From Pollutimonas subterranea (lineage in GTDB: Bacteria > Pseudomonadota > Gammaproteobacteria > Burkholderiales > Burkholderiaceae_B): 64,000 nt of DNA. Where the stretch lies: assembly GCF_002849655.1 (NCBI RefSeq), contig NZ_PDNW01000002.1:186001-250000 (forward strand). Direction: 5' to 3'. Positions 54,425 through 63,218 of this stretch are shown piece after piece. Each line of letters begins with the position of its first letter. Within the stretch, counting starts at the first letter, position 1. The position numbers and the translations under genes were made by a program. A model generated the notes under the pieces. That model did not search any database and had not been told where the DNA came from. It saw only the letters and a list, made by a program, of their open reading frames with translations.

Positions 54425-55552
54425 ATGGGTCCACGTCATGATTTACCCGACGCAAAGGGCGGAGCTGTACTGGTTTATGCGGCACGCGACCATGAGCCAC
54501 AGCATGATAGGGCAGTCCATTTTGAACTCGGCAAACGCATTGCGCGTTTGCTGGGGCTTGAATTTGAAGGGCAGTACGATTCCACAAAAGCCTACTCGGG
54601 TCGGCGGTACTTTCTTCCAAGCGACACACTCATTGGCATCGCGGCAGCTCGCGACTTGGGCATAGCGGCCGAGACGGATATTTTTGGCGGCGTCGCGCCC
54701 CACGCATTCATCCCGACCAAGGCCATCACTCATCCTTTGCTGGCAGACAATGCCTATGCCCCACAAGGATGGTCGCGCGATTTCGGTCGACGCGTCAGGG
54801 ATGTGGTCCTGCAGGGATACACCAGTTTTACACTGGAAGACGCACGACAGGCCGGCCTGGAATTGCTGAACCATGGCGTGCTGCGCGTAAAACCCGTGCA
54901 CGCGACCGCCGGACGCGGGCAAGTGCTGGTTTCGAATGCCAGCGAGCTGGACCAAGCATTGCATGAGCTCAACACGGTCCGCCTGTCCGACTGCGGTGTG
55001 GTGCTTGAAGAGCATCTCGATGACGTAAAAACATACAGCGTCGGCCAGGTCCGCGTGGCTAACATGGTTGCCAGCTATGTGGGCACCCAGCGGTTGACGA
55101 CCGACAACCATGGTGTATCGGTGTACGGTGGATCGGATCTTATTATCCGGCGGGGCGATTTTGGCGCCCTGCAGAGCCTGGATATACCCGACGATTTTCG
55201 TAGTGCCATCGCCAAGGCCGAAATGTACGATCGGGCGGCGTCGGATTGCTTTGCCGGTTTAATCGCTTCCCGGCGCAATTACGATATTGCGGGAGGCATG
55301 GATGCGCAAGGCAAGCTGCGTATCGGGGTGCTGGAACAATCGTGGCGTTCCGGCGGGGCCAGCAGCGCCGAGATCGCGGCTCTCGAGGCTTTCCAGGCAG
55401 ACCCGGACCTCCAGCAAGTCCGTGCGAGCACGATCGAAATTTTTGGCGAAAAAGCCGAGCCGCCTCCCACTGCAATCGAAGTGTATCGAGGCGAGGACAA
55501 GGACCTCGGCCTGATAAGAAAATACGTAACGGTGGAACCCTATGGGAACTAG
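54425..55552 (+). CDS. DUF3182 family protein
   Basis: The 375-residue protein starts at ATG 54425, four bases after the small hydrophilic gene. It contains stretches I recognise from DUF3182 proteins: AKGGAVLVYAARDHEPQHDRA (in part), FGRRVRDVVLQGYTSFTLEDAR, and LRVKPVHATAGRGQ, GVVLEEHLDDVKTYSVGQVR. The middle part (GVLRVKPVHATAGRGQ, then VLEEHL) resembles ATP-grasp ligases, though no function is established. No signal peptide is visible. The alpha/beta hydrolase gene starts 11 bases inside its end, so translation is coupled. Confidence 0.75.
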   Translation: MGPRHDLPDAKGGAVLVYAARDHEPQHDRAVHFELGKRIARLLGLEFEGQYDSTKAYSGRRYFLPSDTLIGIAAARDLGIAAETDIFGGVAPHAFIPTKAITHPLLADNAYAPQGWSRDFGRRVRDVVLQGYTSFTLEDARQAGLELLNHGVLRVKPVHATAGRGQVLVSNASELDQALHELNTVRLSDCGVVLEEHLDDVKTYSVGQVRVANMVASYVGTQRLTTDNHGVSVYGGSDLIIRRGDFGALQSLDIPDDFRSAIAKAEMYDRAASDCFAGLIASRRNYDIAGGMDAQGKLRIGVLEQSWRSGGASSAEIAALEAFQADPDLQQVRASTIEIFGEKAEPPPTAIEVYRGEDKDLGLIRKYVTVEPYGN

Positions 55553-56300
55553 CAGCGCTTCTGTAGAGATAGTGGTCGACGACGAGCACGTTGCCGGTAC
55601 ATTCCTGGCCCCCCAATCCAAGGTGCCGGGCGTGCTGTTCGTGCACGGCTGGGGCGGTAGCCAGGAACGCGACTTGGACCGCGCGCGCGGCATAGCAGGA
55701 CTGGGCTGCGTGTGCCTGACGTTCGACTTGCGCGGCCATGAAAAAGGTTCGGAACGCCAACAGACCGTCACCCGCGAAGATAACCTGCGTGACATCATTG
55801 CGGCCTACGATAGGCTGGCGCAGCATCCCGCCATCGACACGTCGTCGATCGCCGTAGTGAGCACGAGCTACGGCGGCTATCTGTCCACCATCCTGACAAC
55901 AATGCGGCCGGTGAAGTGGTTATCGCTACGCGTTCCTTCTTTGTACCGCGATGCCGAATGGTCTTTGCCCAAGCGTCAATTGAATCGTGAAGATCTCGCC
56001 GTGTACAGGGGCGCGCCGGTTACTCCTGAAGAAAACCGGGCCCTTGCAGCGTGCGCGGGCTTCAAGGGTGACGTCCTGCTGGTGGAATCCGAACATGACC
56101 ACCTTGTGCCGCATGCCACCATCATGAGTTACCGCGCCGCGTTTCGCAATTCCCACTCGCTAACGCACCGGGTGGTCGACGGAGCGGATCACGCCTTGTC
56201 GGAAAAAGCATGCCAGCAAGCCTACACGTCCATCCTGATCAGCTGGATCACGGAAATGGTAGTCGGCGCCCGGGTCGGCGCGCGATCCGGACGATTTTGA
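55542..56300 (+). CDS. Alpha/beta hydrolase (dienelactone-hydrolase-like)
   Basis: The 252-residue protein has the fold's main motifs: oxyanion region LFVHGWGGSQERDL near residue 31, nucleophile elbow VSTSYGGYLST near residue 108 (the S-x-S-x-G form in place of G-x-S-x-G), acid Asp in LLVESEHDHLVPH near 185, and His in GADHALSE near 215. Such enzymes cleave esters, thioesters or peptides; no substrate is evident. It overlaps the DUF3182 gene and lies 44 bases before a flavin oxidoreductase. No thioesterase is present in the distant NRPS operon, but nothing links this gene to it. Confidence 0.82.
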   Translation: MGTSSASVEIVVDDEHVAGTFLAPQSKVPGVLFVHGWGGSQERDLDRARGIAGLGCVCLTFDLRGHEKGSERQQTVTREDNLRDIIAAYDRLAQHPAIDTSSIAVVSTSYGGYLSTILTTMRPVKWLSLRVPSLYRDAEWSLPKRQLNREDLAVYRGAPVTPEENRALAACAGFKGDVLLVESEHDHLVPHATIMSYRAAFRNSHSLTHRVVDGADHALSEKACQQAYTSILISWITEMVVGARVGARSGRF

Positions 56301-56344
56301 ACAGCAGGCATTGATTTCCTGCGGGGCAGCCCCATCTGTTCAAA

Positions 56345-57343
56345 ATGACTCCATTTTCCATACTCGACCTTTCGCCGATCACCGAAGGCAGCAATGCCGC
56401 CGAATCTTTCCGCCATACCTTGGACATCGCCCAGCATGGCGAGCGATGGGGCTATAACCGCTACTGGATGGCGGAACATCACGGAATGCCCGGCATAGCC
56501 AGCGCGGCAACCGCTGTACTCATCGGCCACGTAGCGGCCGGCACATCCACCATACGTGTAGGCGCAGGCGGCATCATGCTGCCGAACCACTCGCCGCTGG
56601 TGATTGCGGAACAGTTTGGCACGCTCGAATCACTCTTTCCAGGGCGTATCGATCTTGGATTGGGCCGTGCTCCCGGCTCGGACCAGACCACCGCCCGCGC
56701 CTTGCGCCGCAACCTCGCTTCCGACGCGGACGAATTCCCGCGCGACGTGGTCGAGCTGATGGACTACTTTTCAGATGAGCCACGGCAAGCCGTGCACGCG
56801 GTGCCGGGTAAAGGCTTGAACGTTCCTCTCTGGATACTCGGTTCCAGCCTTTTTGGCGCGCAACTGGCCGCTGCACTGGGCCTGCCCTACGCCTTCGCTT
56901 CGCATTTCGCGCCACAGCAGATGATGCAGGCCATTCAGTTGTATCGCAGCACGTTCAAGCCATCGGAACACTTGCAGAAGCCTTACGTGATGCTGGGGTT
57001 CAACGTGTTCGCCGCCGATACCGACGAGCAGGCCCAGTTTCTCGCGACATCGTGGCAGCAGTCGTTTGTCAATCTGCGCAGTGGCCGCCCTTCCCGGCTT
57101 CCTCCTCCTGAAAAGGGATACCTGGACAAGATCGGGCCGCAAGCGCAGGAACTGTTGCAGCACGTGCTTTCGTGTTCTGCGATCGGCGCGCCCGACACCG
57201 TCGCGGTCCAGCTCAAGGCCTTCCTGGACAAAACCGGCGCCGATGAGTTGATGATTACATCGAACATGTTTGATCACGCGGCGCGGCTACGTTCCTACGA
57301 GATCACTGCACAGGTACACCAGTCGCTCATGTCTCCCCGCTAG
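56345..57343 (+). CDS. LLM-class flavin-dependent oxidoreductase (luciferase-like)
   Basis: The 332-residue protein is a bacterial-luciferase-fold monooxygenase of the MsnO8-like group. Characteristic stretches are [22 protein letters not shown] near residue 40 (in part), [22 protein letters not shown] and [16 protein letters not shown]. It uses reduced FMN and oxygen on an unknown substrate. It starts 44 bases after the hydrolase gene. The downstream yggS begins 73 bases after its stop, possibly on the same transcript. Confidence 0.9.
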   Translation: MTPFSILDLSPITEGSNAAESFRHTLDIAQHGERWGYNRYWMAEHHGMPGIASAATAVLIGHVAAGTSTIRVGAGGIMLPNHSPLVIAEQFGTLESLFPGRIDLGLGRAPGSDQTTARALRRNLASDADEFPRDVVELMDYFSDEPRQAVHAVPGKGLNVPLWILGSSLFGAQLAAALGLPYAFASHFAPQQMMQAIQLYRSTFKPSEHLQKPYVMLGFNVFAADTDEQAQFLATSWQQSFVNLRSGRPSRLPPPEKGYLDKIGPQAQELLQHVLSCSAIGAPDTVAVQLKAFLDKTGADELMITSNMFDHAARLRSYEITAQVHQSLMSPR

Positions 57344-57416
57344 CGGTCTACAATGGCATGACCGCTTATTCGCCGCCCTGGCCGACAGGGCGGCAATCAT
57401 TTCAGGGTATGCCAAC

Positions 57417-58190
57417 ATGACCGACGAAAGCTCTATTGCCGACCGCCTTGCTCACGTCACAGACCGCATCCGTGCGGCCGCGCTTCGCGCCGGCCGTCCC
57501 CCTGATTCCGTTGCGCTGCTGCCGGTCAGCAAGACCTTTGGCGAAGAAGCAATACGTGAAGCCGTGCGTCTGGGAGTGCACCGATTTGGTGAGAACAAGG
57601 TGCAGGAGATCCGGACGAAATACGAAGGCCTGGCCGATTGCAATATCGACTGGATCATGATCGGCCACCTGCAAACCAACAAGGCGAAAGACGTGGCGCG
57701 CCTGGCTGCAGAAGTACAGTCGCTGGACCGTATGGAGCTGGCCGTCGCGCTGGACAAGCGCCTGCAACAAGAAGGACGCGCCATAGACGTACTGGTGCAA
57801 GTCAAGACATCGAGCGAGCCCAGCAAATACGGATTACCGCCAGACGAGCTGCCCGCATTCCTGCGCAGCATTGCCCGTGACACCCCTACCCTGCGCGTGC
57901 GCGGCCTGATGACCATGGCCATCAATGTCGAGAGCCAGGATGCGGTTCGCGCGTGCTTCCGTACCCTGCGCGAATTGCGCGACCGTACGCAGCACGAAGG
58001 TATTGATGGCGTGGAACTGGGACGGCTGTCCATGGGCATGAGTGGCGACTTCGAGATTGCCATTGAAGAAGGCTCGACCGAGGTGCGTATCGGCACGGCC
58101 ATCTTCGGCGGACGCATCTACGGTGATGACTATTATTGGCCCGAAAACACGCCGGCGGCAGGATTAATTCCTTCGCCCAGAATCAACTAA
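57417..58190 (+). CDS. yggS: YggS-family PLP homeostasis protein
   Basis: The 257-residue protein folds as an alanine-racemase-type barrel. The PLP Lys is in LLPVSKTFGEEAI near residue 37, and HRFGENKVQEI, DWIMIGHLQTNKAKDVARL, LSMGMSGDFEIAIEEGST and VRIGTAIFG mark the family. These proteins bind PLP and affect amino-acid and vitamin B6 balance without catalysing a known reaction. I chose ATG 57417, since the longer frame to 57270 overlaps the oxidoreductase and is not family-like. The 135 bases after the stop contain no gene. Confidence 0.95.
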   Translation: MTDESSIADRLAHVTDRIRAAALRAGRPPDSVALLPVSKTFGEEAIREAVRLGVHRFGENKVQEIRTKYEGLADCNIDWIMIGHLQTNKAKDVARLAAEVQSLDRMELAVALDKRLQQEGRAIDVLVQVKTSSEPSKYGLPPDELPAFLRSIARDTPTLRVRGLMTMAINVESQDAVRACFRTLRELRDRTQHEGIDGVELGRLSMGMSGDFEIAIEEGSTEVRIGTAIFGGRIYGDDYYWPENTPAAGLIPSPRIN

Positions 58191-58325
58191 TCTTGACTAT
58201 ATAAATTCAATTTCGAGATTCTCCACTTATTTCTGAAAATAGGCTGCAAAAGCCTGAATGGTACATGCTGGACGCCTGAGAAATGACGATAAGGGAGAAA
58301 GAAAACGGCGCCCGTCTATGCCTCG

Positions 58326-58673
58326 TCACTCAAACAGAATGGCTTCGATTCTGGCCAGGGCCTCATCGACGATAGACTGCGGTACGGTTTCCTTGAGGCG
58401 CACTTTGCGTGCACGCCAATCCAGCGACTTCAACTGATGACAGTGCACAGCACCCTGAGTATCCGTACCCACTCCCATCAGCGTGACCACCGTTCCGTAA
58501 GTTCGGGCGGCCGCAGCAGCCCCCTGCGAAATCGGACAAATCATCGCCAACCCTTGTTGGTTAAAGACCTTGCCACTCAGCACAAGACCGAAGTGCGGCC
58601 CTTGCATCTCTCGACCTGAGGAAGGGTCGAAATCGAGATGTACGATGTCGCCACGGCTGGGCACATACGCCAT
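58326..58673 (-). CDS. MazF/PemK-type toxin (endoribonuclease)
   Basis: The 115-residue protein has the family N-terminus VPSRGDIVHLDFDPSSGREMQG, where the GD and the following strand hold the catalytic Arg/His region. GPHFGLVLSGKVFNQQGLAMICPISQG continues the SH3-like barrel. Such toxins cut RNA at short motifs and are held inactive by their antitoxin. Its start overlaps the stop of the antitoxin gene by one base (58673), the normal arrangement. Confidence 0.92.
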   Translation of the reverse strand: MAYVPSRGDIVHLDFDPSSGREMQGPHFGLVLSGKVFNQQGLAMICPISQGAAAAARTYGTVVTLMGVGTDTQGAVHCHQLKSLDWRARKVRLKETVPQSIVDEALARIEAILFE

Positions 58674-58918
58674 CAGCCGTTCTCCAGCCCAACTGTGGGC
58701 ATTTCCTCCCAGCCCTCGACACGAGGCAGCCCTTCAGACATTTCTGCCATCAGGTCGACCAACTTATAGTGCGGACGGATTGGCGCCTCGACAGTCATCT
58801 TCTTTCCCTGAAGATGAAGTTCGACCTGAGAACCTTCGCCGAGACCGTTCTGCTCAACAAACGCCTTGGGGACGGTCATCACGAGCGAGCCGCCCGCTTT
58901 GCGTAAAGTTTGAAGCAT
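58673..58918 (-). CDS. MazE/PemI-type antitoxin (AbrB-fold)
   Basis: The 81-residue protein has an N-terminal SpoVT-AbrB DNA-binding fold (LRKAGGSLVMTVPKAFVEQNG, SQVELHLQGKKMTVEAP) and an acidic toxin-binding tail (DLMAEMSEGLPRVEGWEEM). AGGAGG sits five bases before ATG 58918, an ideal ribosome site that favours antitoxin excess. It overlaps the toxin gene by one base. It should repress the operon through the palindromes at 58950-58989. Confidence 0.92.
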   Translation of the reverse strand: MLQTLRKAGGSLVMTVPKAFVEQNGLGEGSQVELHLQGKKMTVEAPIRPHYKLVDLMAEMSEGLPRVEGWEEMPTVGLENG

Positions 58919-58949
58919 ATACCCTCCTGTTTTACTTAGGGCCCAAGAA

Positions 58950-58989
58950 GTCCTATTTTAATAGAACTAAATATCCTATTCAAGTAGGA
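58950..58989 (-). promoter_or_regulatory. MazEF promoter overlapped by two palindromes
   Basis: On the minus strand TTGAAT (58978-58983) and TAAAAT (58955-58960) are exactly 17 bases apart. Each hexamer lies in an imperfect palindrome: GTCCTATTTTAATAGAAC at 58950-58967 and TCCTATTCAAGTAGGA at 58974-58989, which share TCCTATT. Transcription would start near 58948, 30 bases before the antitoxin start. This is a textbook layout for antitoxin autoregulation. Confidence 0.7.
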
Positions 58990-59045
58990 CATGTTTCACA
59001 TCAGCTCATGCTTAAGACACATAGGTCTCATGATGCGTACCCAAA

Positions 59046-59098
59046 GCCCTTCTGACTAGCGTGCTAGGTTTCCAGGAAGGGCCCGTCATAGGAAGGGC
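59046..59098. repeat. Nested inverted and direct repeats upstream of mutS
   Basis: GCCCTTC at 59046-59052 pairs with GAAGGGC at 59076-59082, enclosing CTAGC/GCTAG (59056-59060 and 59063-59067). AGGAAGGGC recurs at 59074-59082 and 59090-59098. The 321-base gap between the antitoxin start and mutS otherwise holds only the toxin-antitoxin promoter and no gene. Function is unknown. Confidence 0.4.
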
Positions 59099-59239
59099 AT
59101 AGCGTAATATGTCGTCTAGCGTTTTGAACCTGTAGGAACCCATAGTTTTGGTCTCGAGGATAAAACCGATACGCTAAGGCACCCACAAATTGAGTTTTTA
59201 TATGAAAATCCGACAACTCACGGAATTTTTGGCTGAAAA

Positions 59240-61882
59240 ATGAGCAATTCCGGAAAGGCAGAAAACCACACCCCCATGATGCAGCAATTCCACCGTCTGA
59301 AAGCCGAGGCGGGTTCGCATCTGTTGTTCTACCGCATGGGCGATTTCTACGAGATGTTCTACGGTGACGCAGAGCGCGGCGCCCGGCTGCTTAACCTCAC
59401 GTTGACCAAGCGCGGAACCTCCAATGGTGCGCCCATACCCATGGCAGGAGTTCCCTTTCATGCCATGGAGGGCTACCTTGCAAGGCTCGTGGCGCAGGGC
59501 GTATCGGTTGCCATCTGCGAGCAGATCGGCGATCCGGCGGCCAGTAAGGGGCCGGTCGAGCGCAAGATCGTGCGTATCGTCACGCCGGGCACCCTGACCG
59601 ATGAGGCCCTGCTGCCGGCAAAAGCCGATCGCATGATCGCCGCCGTCTGGATTGCAAAGGCGAATAAAGTCGAGCGCGCAGGACTGGCCTGGATGAATCT
59701 TGCCAATGGCGAGTTCAAGGTCGGCGAATGTACGCGCGACATGCTCGACACCGAGTTGCACCGCATCGCCCCTGCCGAACTGGTCTGTGCCGAAAGCGCG
59801 CGAATAGACGCGGGCAATGGCATTGCCATCAGCGCCATCCCCGACTGGCACTTTGAAGCAGACGGCGCGCGCGATGTACTGCAGCGACACTTTGCGGTCG
59901 ACTCATTGGCCAGCTTCGGGCTGTCCGATCTGCCGACGGCCAGTTGCGCCGCCGGCGCCCTGCTGCGCTATGTCAGTCGCACCCAGTCGCAATCGCTGTC
60001 ACACATACAAGCCATACAGGTGGACCATGGCGGGGAATATGTCGTGCTGGACCCCGTCACCCGCAAGAACCTCGAGATTACCGAGACAATCAGCGGCGAA
60101 AGCAGTCCCACGCTTTTCTCGACACTGGACCATTGCGAGACCCCCATGGGCAGCCGACTGCTGCGCCGGTGGCTGCACAACCCGCTGCGCGACAATGACG
60201 CCGCCCTGGCGCGCCAGCACGTCATCTCCGTGTTCCTGTCGGCACCCAGGCAGGACAGGCTTGATGCGGAAGCGCCTCTTTCCTCGCTGCGCCAGATGCT
60301 GGACCGCTACCCCGACCTGGAACGTATTGCCACGCGTATCGCATTGCGCTCGGTACGGCCGCGAGAGCTTGCCAGTCTTCGGGAAGCGCTGGCATTGCTG
60401 CCGGCCGTTGCGGAACACCTGAGGCTTTGCTTCAACGCCGAATCGACATTGCTTCCGTATAGCCAACGTATAAACATCGATGCGGCGATCGCAGCACTAT
60501 TGCACCACGCCGTTGCACCGGAACCGGCCTTGATGATACGTGAAGGCGGCGTTATCGCACCGGGCTACGATGAAGAGCTCGATACCTTGCGCCGCCTTGC
60601 CAGCGACAGCGGCGAATTCCTGCTCGAACTGGAGGCACGCGAGCGCGAACGCACGGGCATCAGCAATTTGCGTGTTGAGTTCAATCGGGTTCACGGCTTC
60701 TATATAGAGGTCTCCCGCGGTCAATCCGACAAGGTGCCTGCGGACTATCGCCGCCGCCAGACCCTGAAAAGCGCCGAACGCTACATCACTCCAGAGCTGA
60801 AAACCTGGGAAGACAAAGTGCTTTCGGCGAAGGACCGAAGCCTGTCGCGCGAAAAATGGCTGTTCGAGAACCTGCTGGATGAGCTCATGGTGCATGCACC
60901 GGCTTTATCTGGATGTGCGTCCGCCTTGGCGGAAATCGATGCCCTCGCGGCATTGGCCGAACATGCCGCGCTGAACGGCTGGGTAGCGCCCGACCTGACA
61001 CAAGGCAATGAAATCGTGATCGAAGCCGGCCGCCATCCAGTGGTCGAGCACTCCATAGAACGCTTTACGCCCAACGATTGCGAGCTGGGCCCCCAAAGGC
61101 GGATGTTACTGATCACCGGCCCCAACATGGGTGGCAAGTCAACCTATATGCGTCAAATCGCCCTGATTGCCTTGCTCGCCAGGACAGGCAGCTTCGTGCC
61201 GGCCACGACAGCCCGCATCGGCCAGATAGACCGGATATTCACGCGCATCGGGGCCGCGGACGACCTCGCGGGCGGCCGTTCCACCTTTATGATGGAAATG
61301 ACCGAAGCCGCCGCCATCCTGGCGGGTAGCACGCCACAAAGCCTGGTATTGATGGACGAGATAGGCCGCGGCACCTCGACCTATGACGGCCTGGCCCTGG
61401 CCTGGTCCATTGCCCATCGACTGCTCACCCACAACCAGGCTCTCACGCTGTTTGCCACCCATTATTTCGAGATCACGCGGCTGCCCGGCGAAGCGCCGGC
61501 GGCCGCCAATGTACACCTGGCCGCGGCGGAATCGTCGTCAGGCATCGTGTTCCTGCACGAGGTCCAGGCCGGTCCGGCCAGCCGCAGTTATGGAATTCAG
61601 GTTGCCCAGCGCGCCGGTATCCCGGCTGCCGTAATCCGCCATGCAAGCCGCGAGCTTTCCCGCCTGGAAGCGCAAGGGGCGCCCACGCCGCAACTGGATT
61701 TATTTTCCGCAGCGGCCGACCACGACGACCAACCGCAAGAGGACTTGTCGCTAGAAAACGCCGGCACCACCATACAGGAACACTCGGCACTACAATCGGA
61801 ACTGGCCGCGATCGATCCCGATCAACTCACTCCACGTGAAGCCCTGGACATCCTCTACCGCTTGCGCAAAGACTACTCTTAA
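59240..61882 (+). CDS. mutS: DNA mismatch repair protein MutS
   Basis: The 880-residue protein has the N-terminal mismatch-binding domain ([16 protein letters not shown] near residue 30, with the Phe-x-Glu wedge), connector, lever and clamp domains. The C-terminal ATPase follows with [18 protein letters not shown] near residue 625, [16 protein letters not shown] and [19 protein letters not shown] near 705. Length fits the 850-residue family, with a short extra tail. It recognises mismatches after replication. It overlaps the next gene by one base, and transcription presumably starts in the AT-rich part of the upstream gap, for which I found no firm promoter. Confidence 0.97.
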   Translation: MSNSGKAENHTPMMQQFHRLKAEAGSHLLFYRMGDFYEMFYGDAERGARLLNLTLTKRGTSNGAPIPMAGVPFHAMEGYLARLVAQGVSVAICEQIGDPAASKGPVERKIVRIVTPGTLTDEALLPAKADRMIAAVWIAKANKVERAGLAWMNLANGEFKVGECTRDMLDTELHRIAPAELVCAESARIDAGNGIAISAIPDWHFEADGARDVLQRHFAVDSLASFGLSDLPTASCAAGALLRYVSRTQSQSLSHIQAIQVDHGGEYVVLDPVTRKNLEITETISGESSPTLFSTLDHCETPMGSRLLRRWLHNPLRDNDAALARQHVISVFLSAPRQDRLDAEAPLSSLRQMLDRYPDLERIATRIALRSVRPRELASLREALALLPAVAEHLRLCFNAESTLLPYSQRINIDAAIAALLHHAVAPEPALMIREGGVIAPGYDEELDTLRRLASDSGEFLLELEARERERTGISNLRVEFNRVHGFYIEVSRGQSDKVPADYRRRQTLKSAERYITPELKTWEDKVLSAKDRSLSREKWLFENLLDELMVHAPALSGCASALAEIDALAALAEHAALNGWVAPDLTQGNEIVIEAGRHPVVEHSIERFTPNDCELGPQRRMLLITGPNMGGKSTYMRQIALIALLARTGSFVPATTARIGQIDRIFTRIGAADDLAGGRSTFMMEMTEAAAILAGSTPQSLVLMDEIGRGTSTYDGLALAWSIAHRLLTHNQALTLFATHYFEITRLPGEAPAAANVHLAAAESSSGIVFLHEVQAGPASRSYGIQVAQRAGIPAAVIRHASRELSRLEAQGAPTPQLDLFSAAADHDDQPQEDLSLENAGTTIQEHSALQSELAAIDPDQLTPREALDILYRLRKDYS

Positions 61883-63069
61883 TGAATCCCCAACAGCCAC
61901 TCACTCTCCTGGGCGGACTTACGCCCGCCGATTTCATGAAGTATTATTGGCAGCGCAAGCCTCTGCTGATCCGCCAGGCCATCCCTGGCTTCAAGCCTTC
62001 CCTGTCCATTGCCAATATCAAACAATTGGTCAAGCGGGAAGAAGTTGAATCGCGGCTGATATGGCAGGACGAGAATGGCTGGAACATGAAGACAGGCCCC
62101 TTCCAGCGCCTGCCGGCGGCCCGCAAGCCGAACTGGTCACTGCTCGCGCAAAGCGTTGATTTGCACGACGATGCAACAGCGGCGCTGATGCGGCAATTTC
62201 GCTTCATTTCCGATGCGCGTCTGGACGACGCCATGATAAGCATAGCCACCGACGGCGGCGGCGTTGGACCGCATTTCGACAGCTATGACGTCTTCCTGCT
62301 GCAGGCGCACGGCCAGCGCCGCTGGCGCATCAGCCAGCAAAAAGACCTCACGCTGCAGCCCGGCCTGCCATTGAAGATTCTGCAAAACTTTGTCGCTGAA
62401 GAAGAGTTCGTTCTTGAGCCGGGCGATATGCTTTACCTGCCCCCGCATGCCGCACATGACGGCGTGGCCCTGGGCGATTGCATGACTATTTCCGTCGGCT
62501 TTCGCGCCCCCACCGAAGCGACCCTGGCCTGCGGCATGCTGGAAGCCGCCAACGACCAGATCCTGGCAAATCTAGGCGACCGGGGCGGCCTGTACGCCAA
62601 TCCCACCATTCCGGGTCCAACGCTATCGAGTACATTCAAAGACAAAGGCGTCGCGGCAAGCGCGACACCGGCGGCGCTCCCCGATACGTTGCTAAAGGCC
62701 GCAATCAAGGCGATCGAGAAAGTGCGTTTCGATGAAGCACTTGCCGCGCGTTTCCTGGGACAGTGGCTGACCGACATACCGGCCAACGCCTATTTCGAAC
62801 CCGGCAGCGAGACCGTTGATTTATCGGCTGGCCTTCCGTCTTCGGGAAAACTGGTCCTTGATCGCTGCAGCCGTGTGATGTACCGCGGCAAGGAACTTTT
62901 CATCAATGGCGAAGTGGCCGCCGTTCCCGCGTCATCCCGCTTGCGGCGACTGGCCGATGAGCGCGAGCTCCCGTGCTCCAGCGACGATGCCGTCAAGCTG
63001 AAACGAAAGGAAAGACGCATCCTTACCGAATGGCTCGAGGAAGGCTGGCTGCATCTGGTAGACGACTGA
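61882..63069 (+). CDS. Ribosomal oxygenase of the RoxA/YcfD type (JmjC-like cupin)
   Basis: The 395-residue protein has a JmjC-type cupin with the iron ligands H-x-D in GGGVGPHFDSYDVFLLQ near residue 130 and the second His in MLYLPPHAAHDGVALGD near 190. The C-terminal winged-helix part (residues 290-395) ends in LKRKERRILTEWLEEGWLHL. YcfD/RoxA hydroxylates an Arg residue of ribosomal protein L16 using 2-oxoglutarate and oxygen. The start overlaps the mutS stop (TTAATG), so it is cotranscribed with mutS. Confidence 0.9.
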   Translation: MNPQQPLTLLGGLTPADFMKYYWQRKPLLIRQAIPGFKPSLSIANIKQLVKREEVESRLIWQDENGWNMKTGPFQRLPAARKPNWSLLAQSVDLHDDATAALMRQFRFISDARLDDAMISIATDGGGVGPHFDSYDVFLLQAHGQRRWRISQQKDLTLQPGLPLKILQNFVAEEEFVLEPGDMLYLPPHAAHDGVALGDCMTISVGFRAPTEATLACGMLEAANDQILANLGDRGGLYANPTIPGPTLSSTFKDKGVAASATPAALPDTLLKAAIKAIEKVRFDEALAARFLGQWLTDIPANAYFEPGSETVDLSAGLPSSGKLVLDRCSRVMYRGKELFINGEVAAVPASSRLRRLADERELPCSSDDAVKLKRKERRILTEWLEEGWLHLVDD

Positions 63070-63162
63070 TGGCAAGGCCGCGACCTGCATCATATGCTTC
63101 AAAGACCTTTGGAATACGTTCTTATTAGCTTATAAGTAATTTAGAAATAAGAACCGAATCGT

Positions 63163-63190
63163 TTGGCGTTCAAGCCCGGCTAACTAGAAT
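63163..63190 (+). promoter_or_regulatory. Putative promoter of the cysJ-like gene
   Basis: TTGGCG (63163-63168) and TAGAAT (63185-63190) are 16 bases apart. Just upstream lies an AT-rich stretch (63121-63150, ttattagcttataagtaatt and following) of the kind bound by CysB at sulfur-assimilation promoters. The CysB assignment is inference from gene function and base composition. Confidence 0.4.
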
Positions 63191-63218
63191 GGGGGCACAT
63201 GCATTCTCCGAGTACGCC

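Noticed and set aside
54425-55552. DUF3182 gene as a definite ATP-grasp ligase
   Set aside because: Only short stretches resemble ATP-grasp proteins and the metal ligands cannot be assigned by eye, so the family name alone is kept.
55542-56300. The alpha/beta hydrolase as the missing thioesterase of the NRPS line
   Set aside because: It lies 22 kb away beyond core genes, overlaps DUF3182, and lacks the features of a type II thioesterase.
53244-58315. Recurring gcgcccgtct at 51125, 53246 and 58310 as a mobile repeat
   Set aside because: The shared stretch is only about ten bases, lies at gene ends and is GC-rich; it is likely part of common terminator-like hairpins, not a mobile element.
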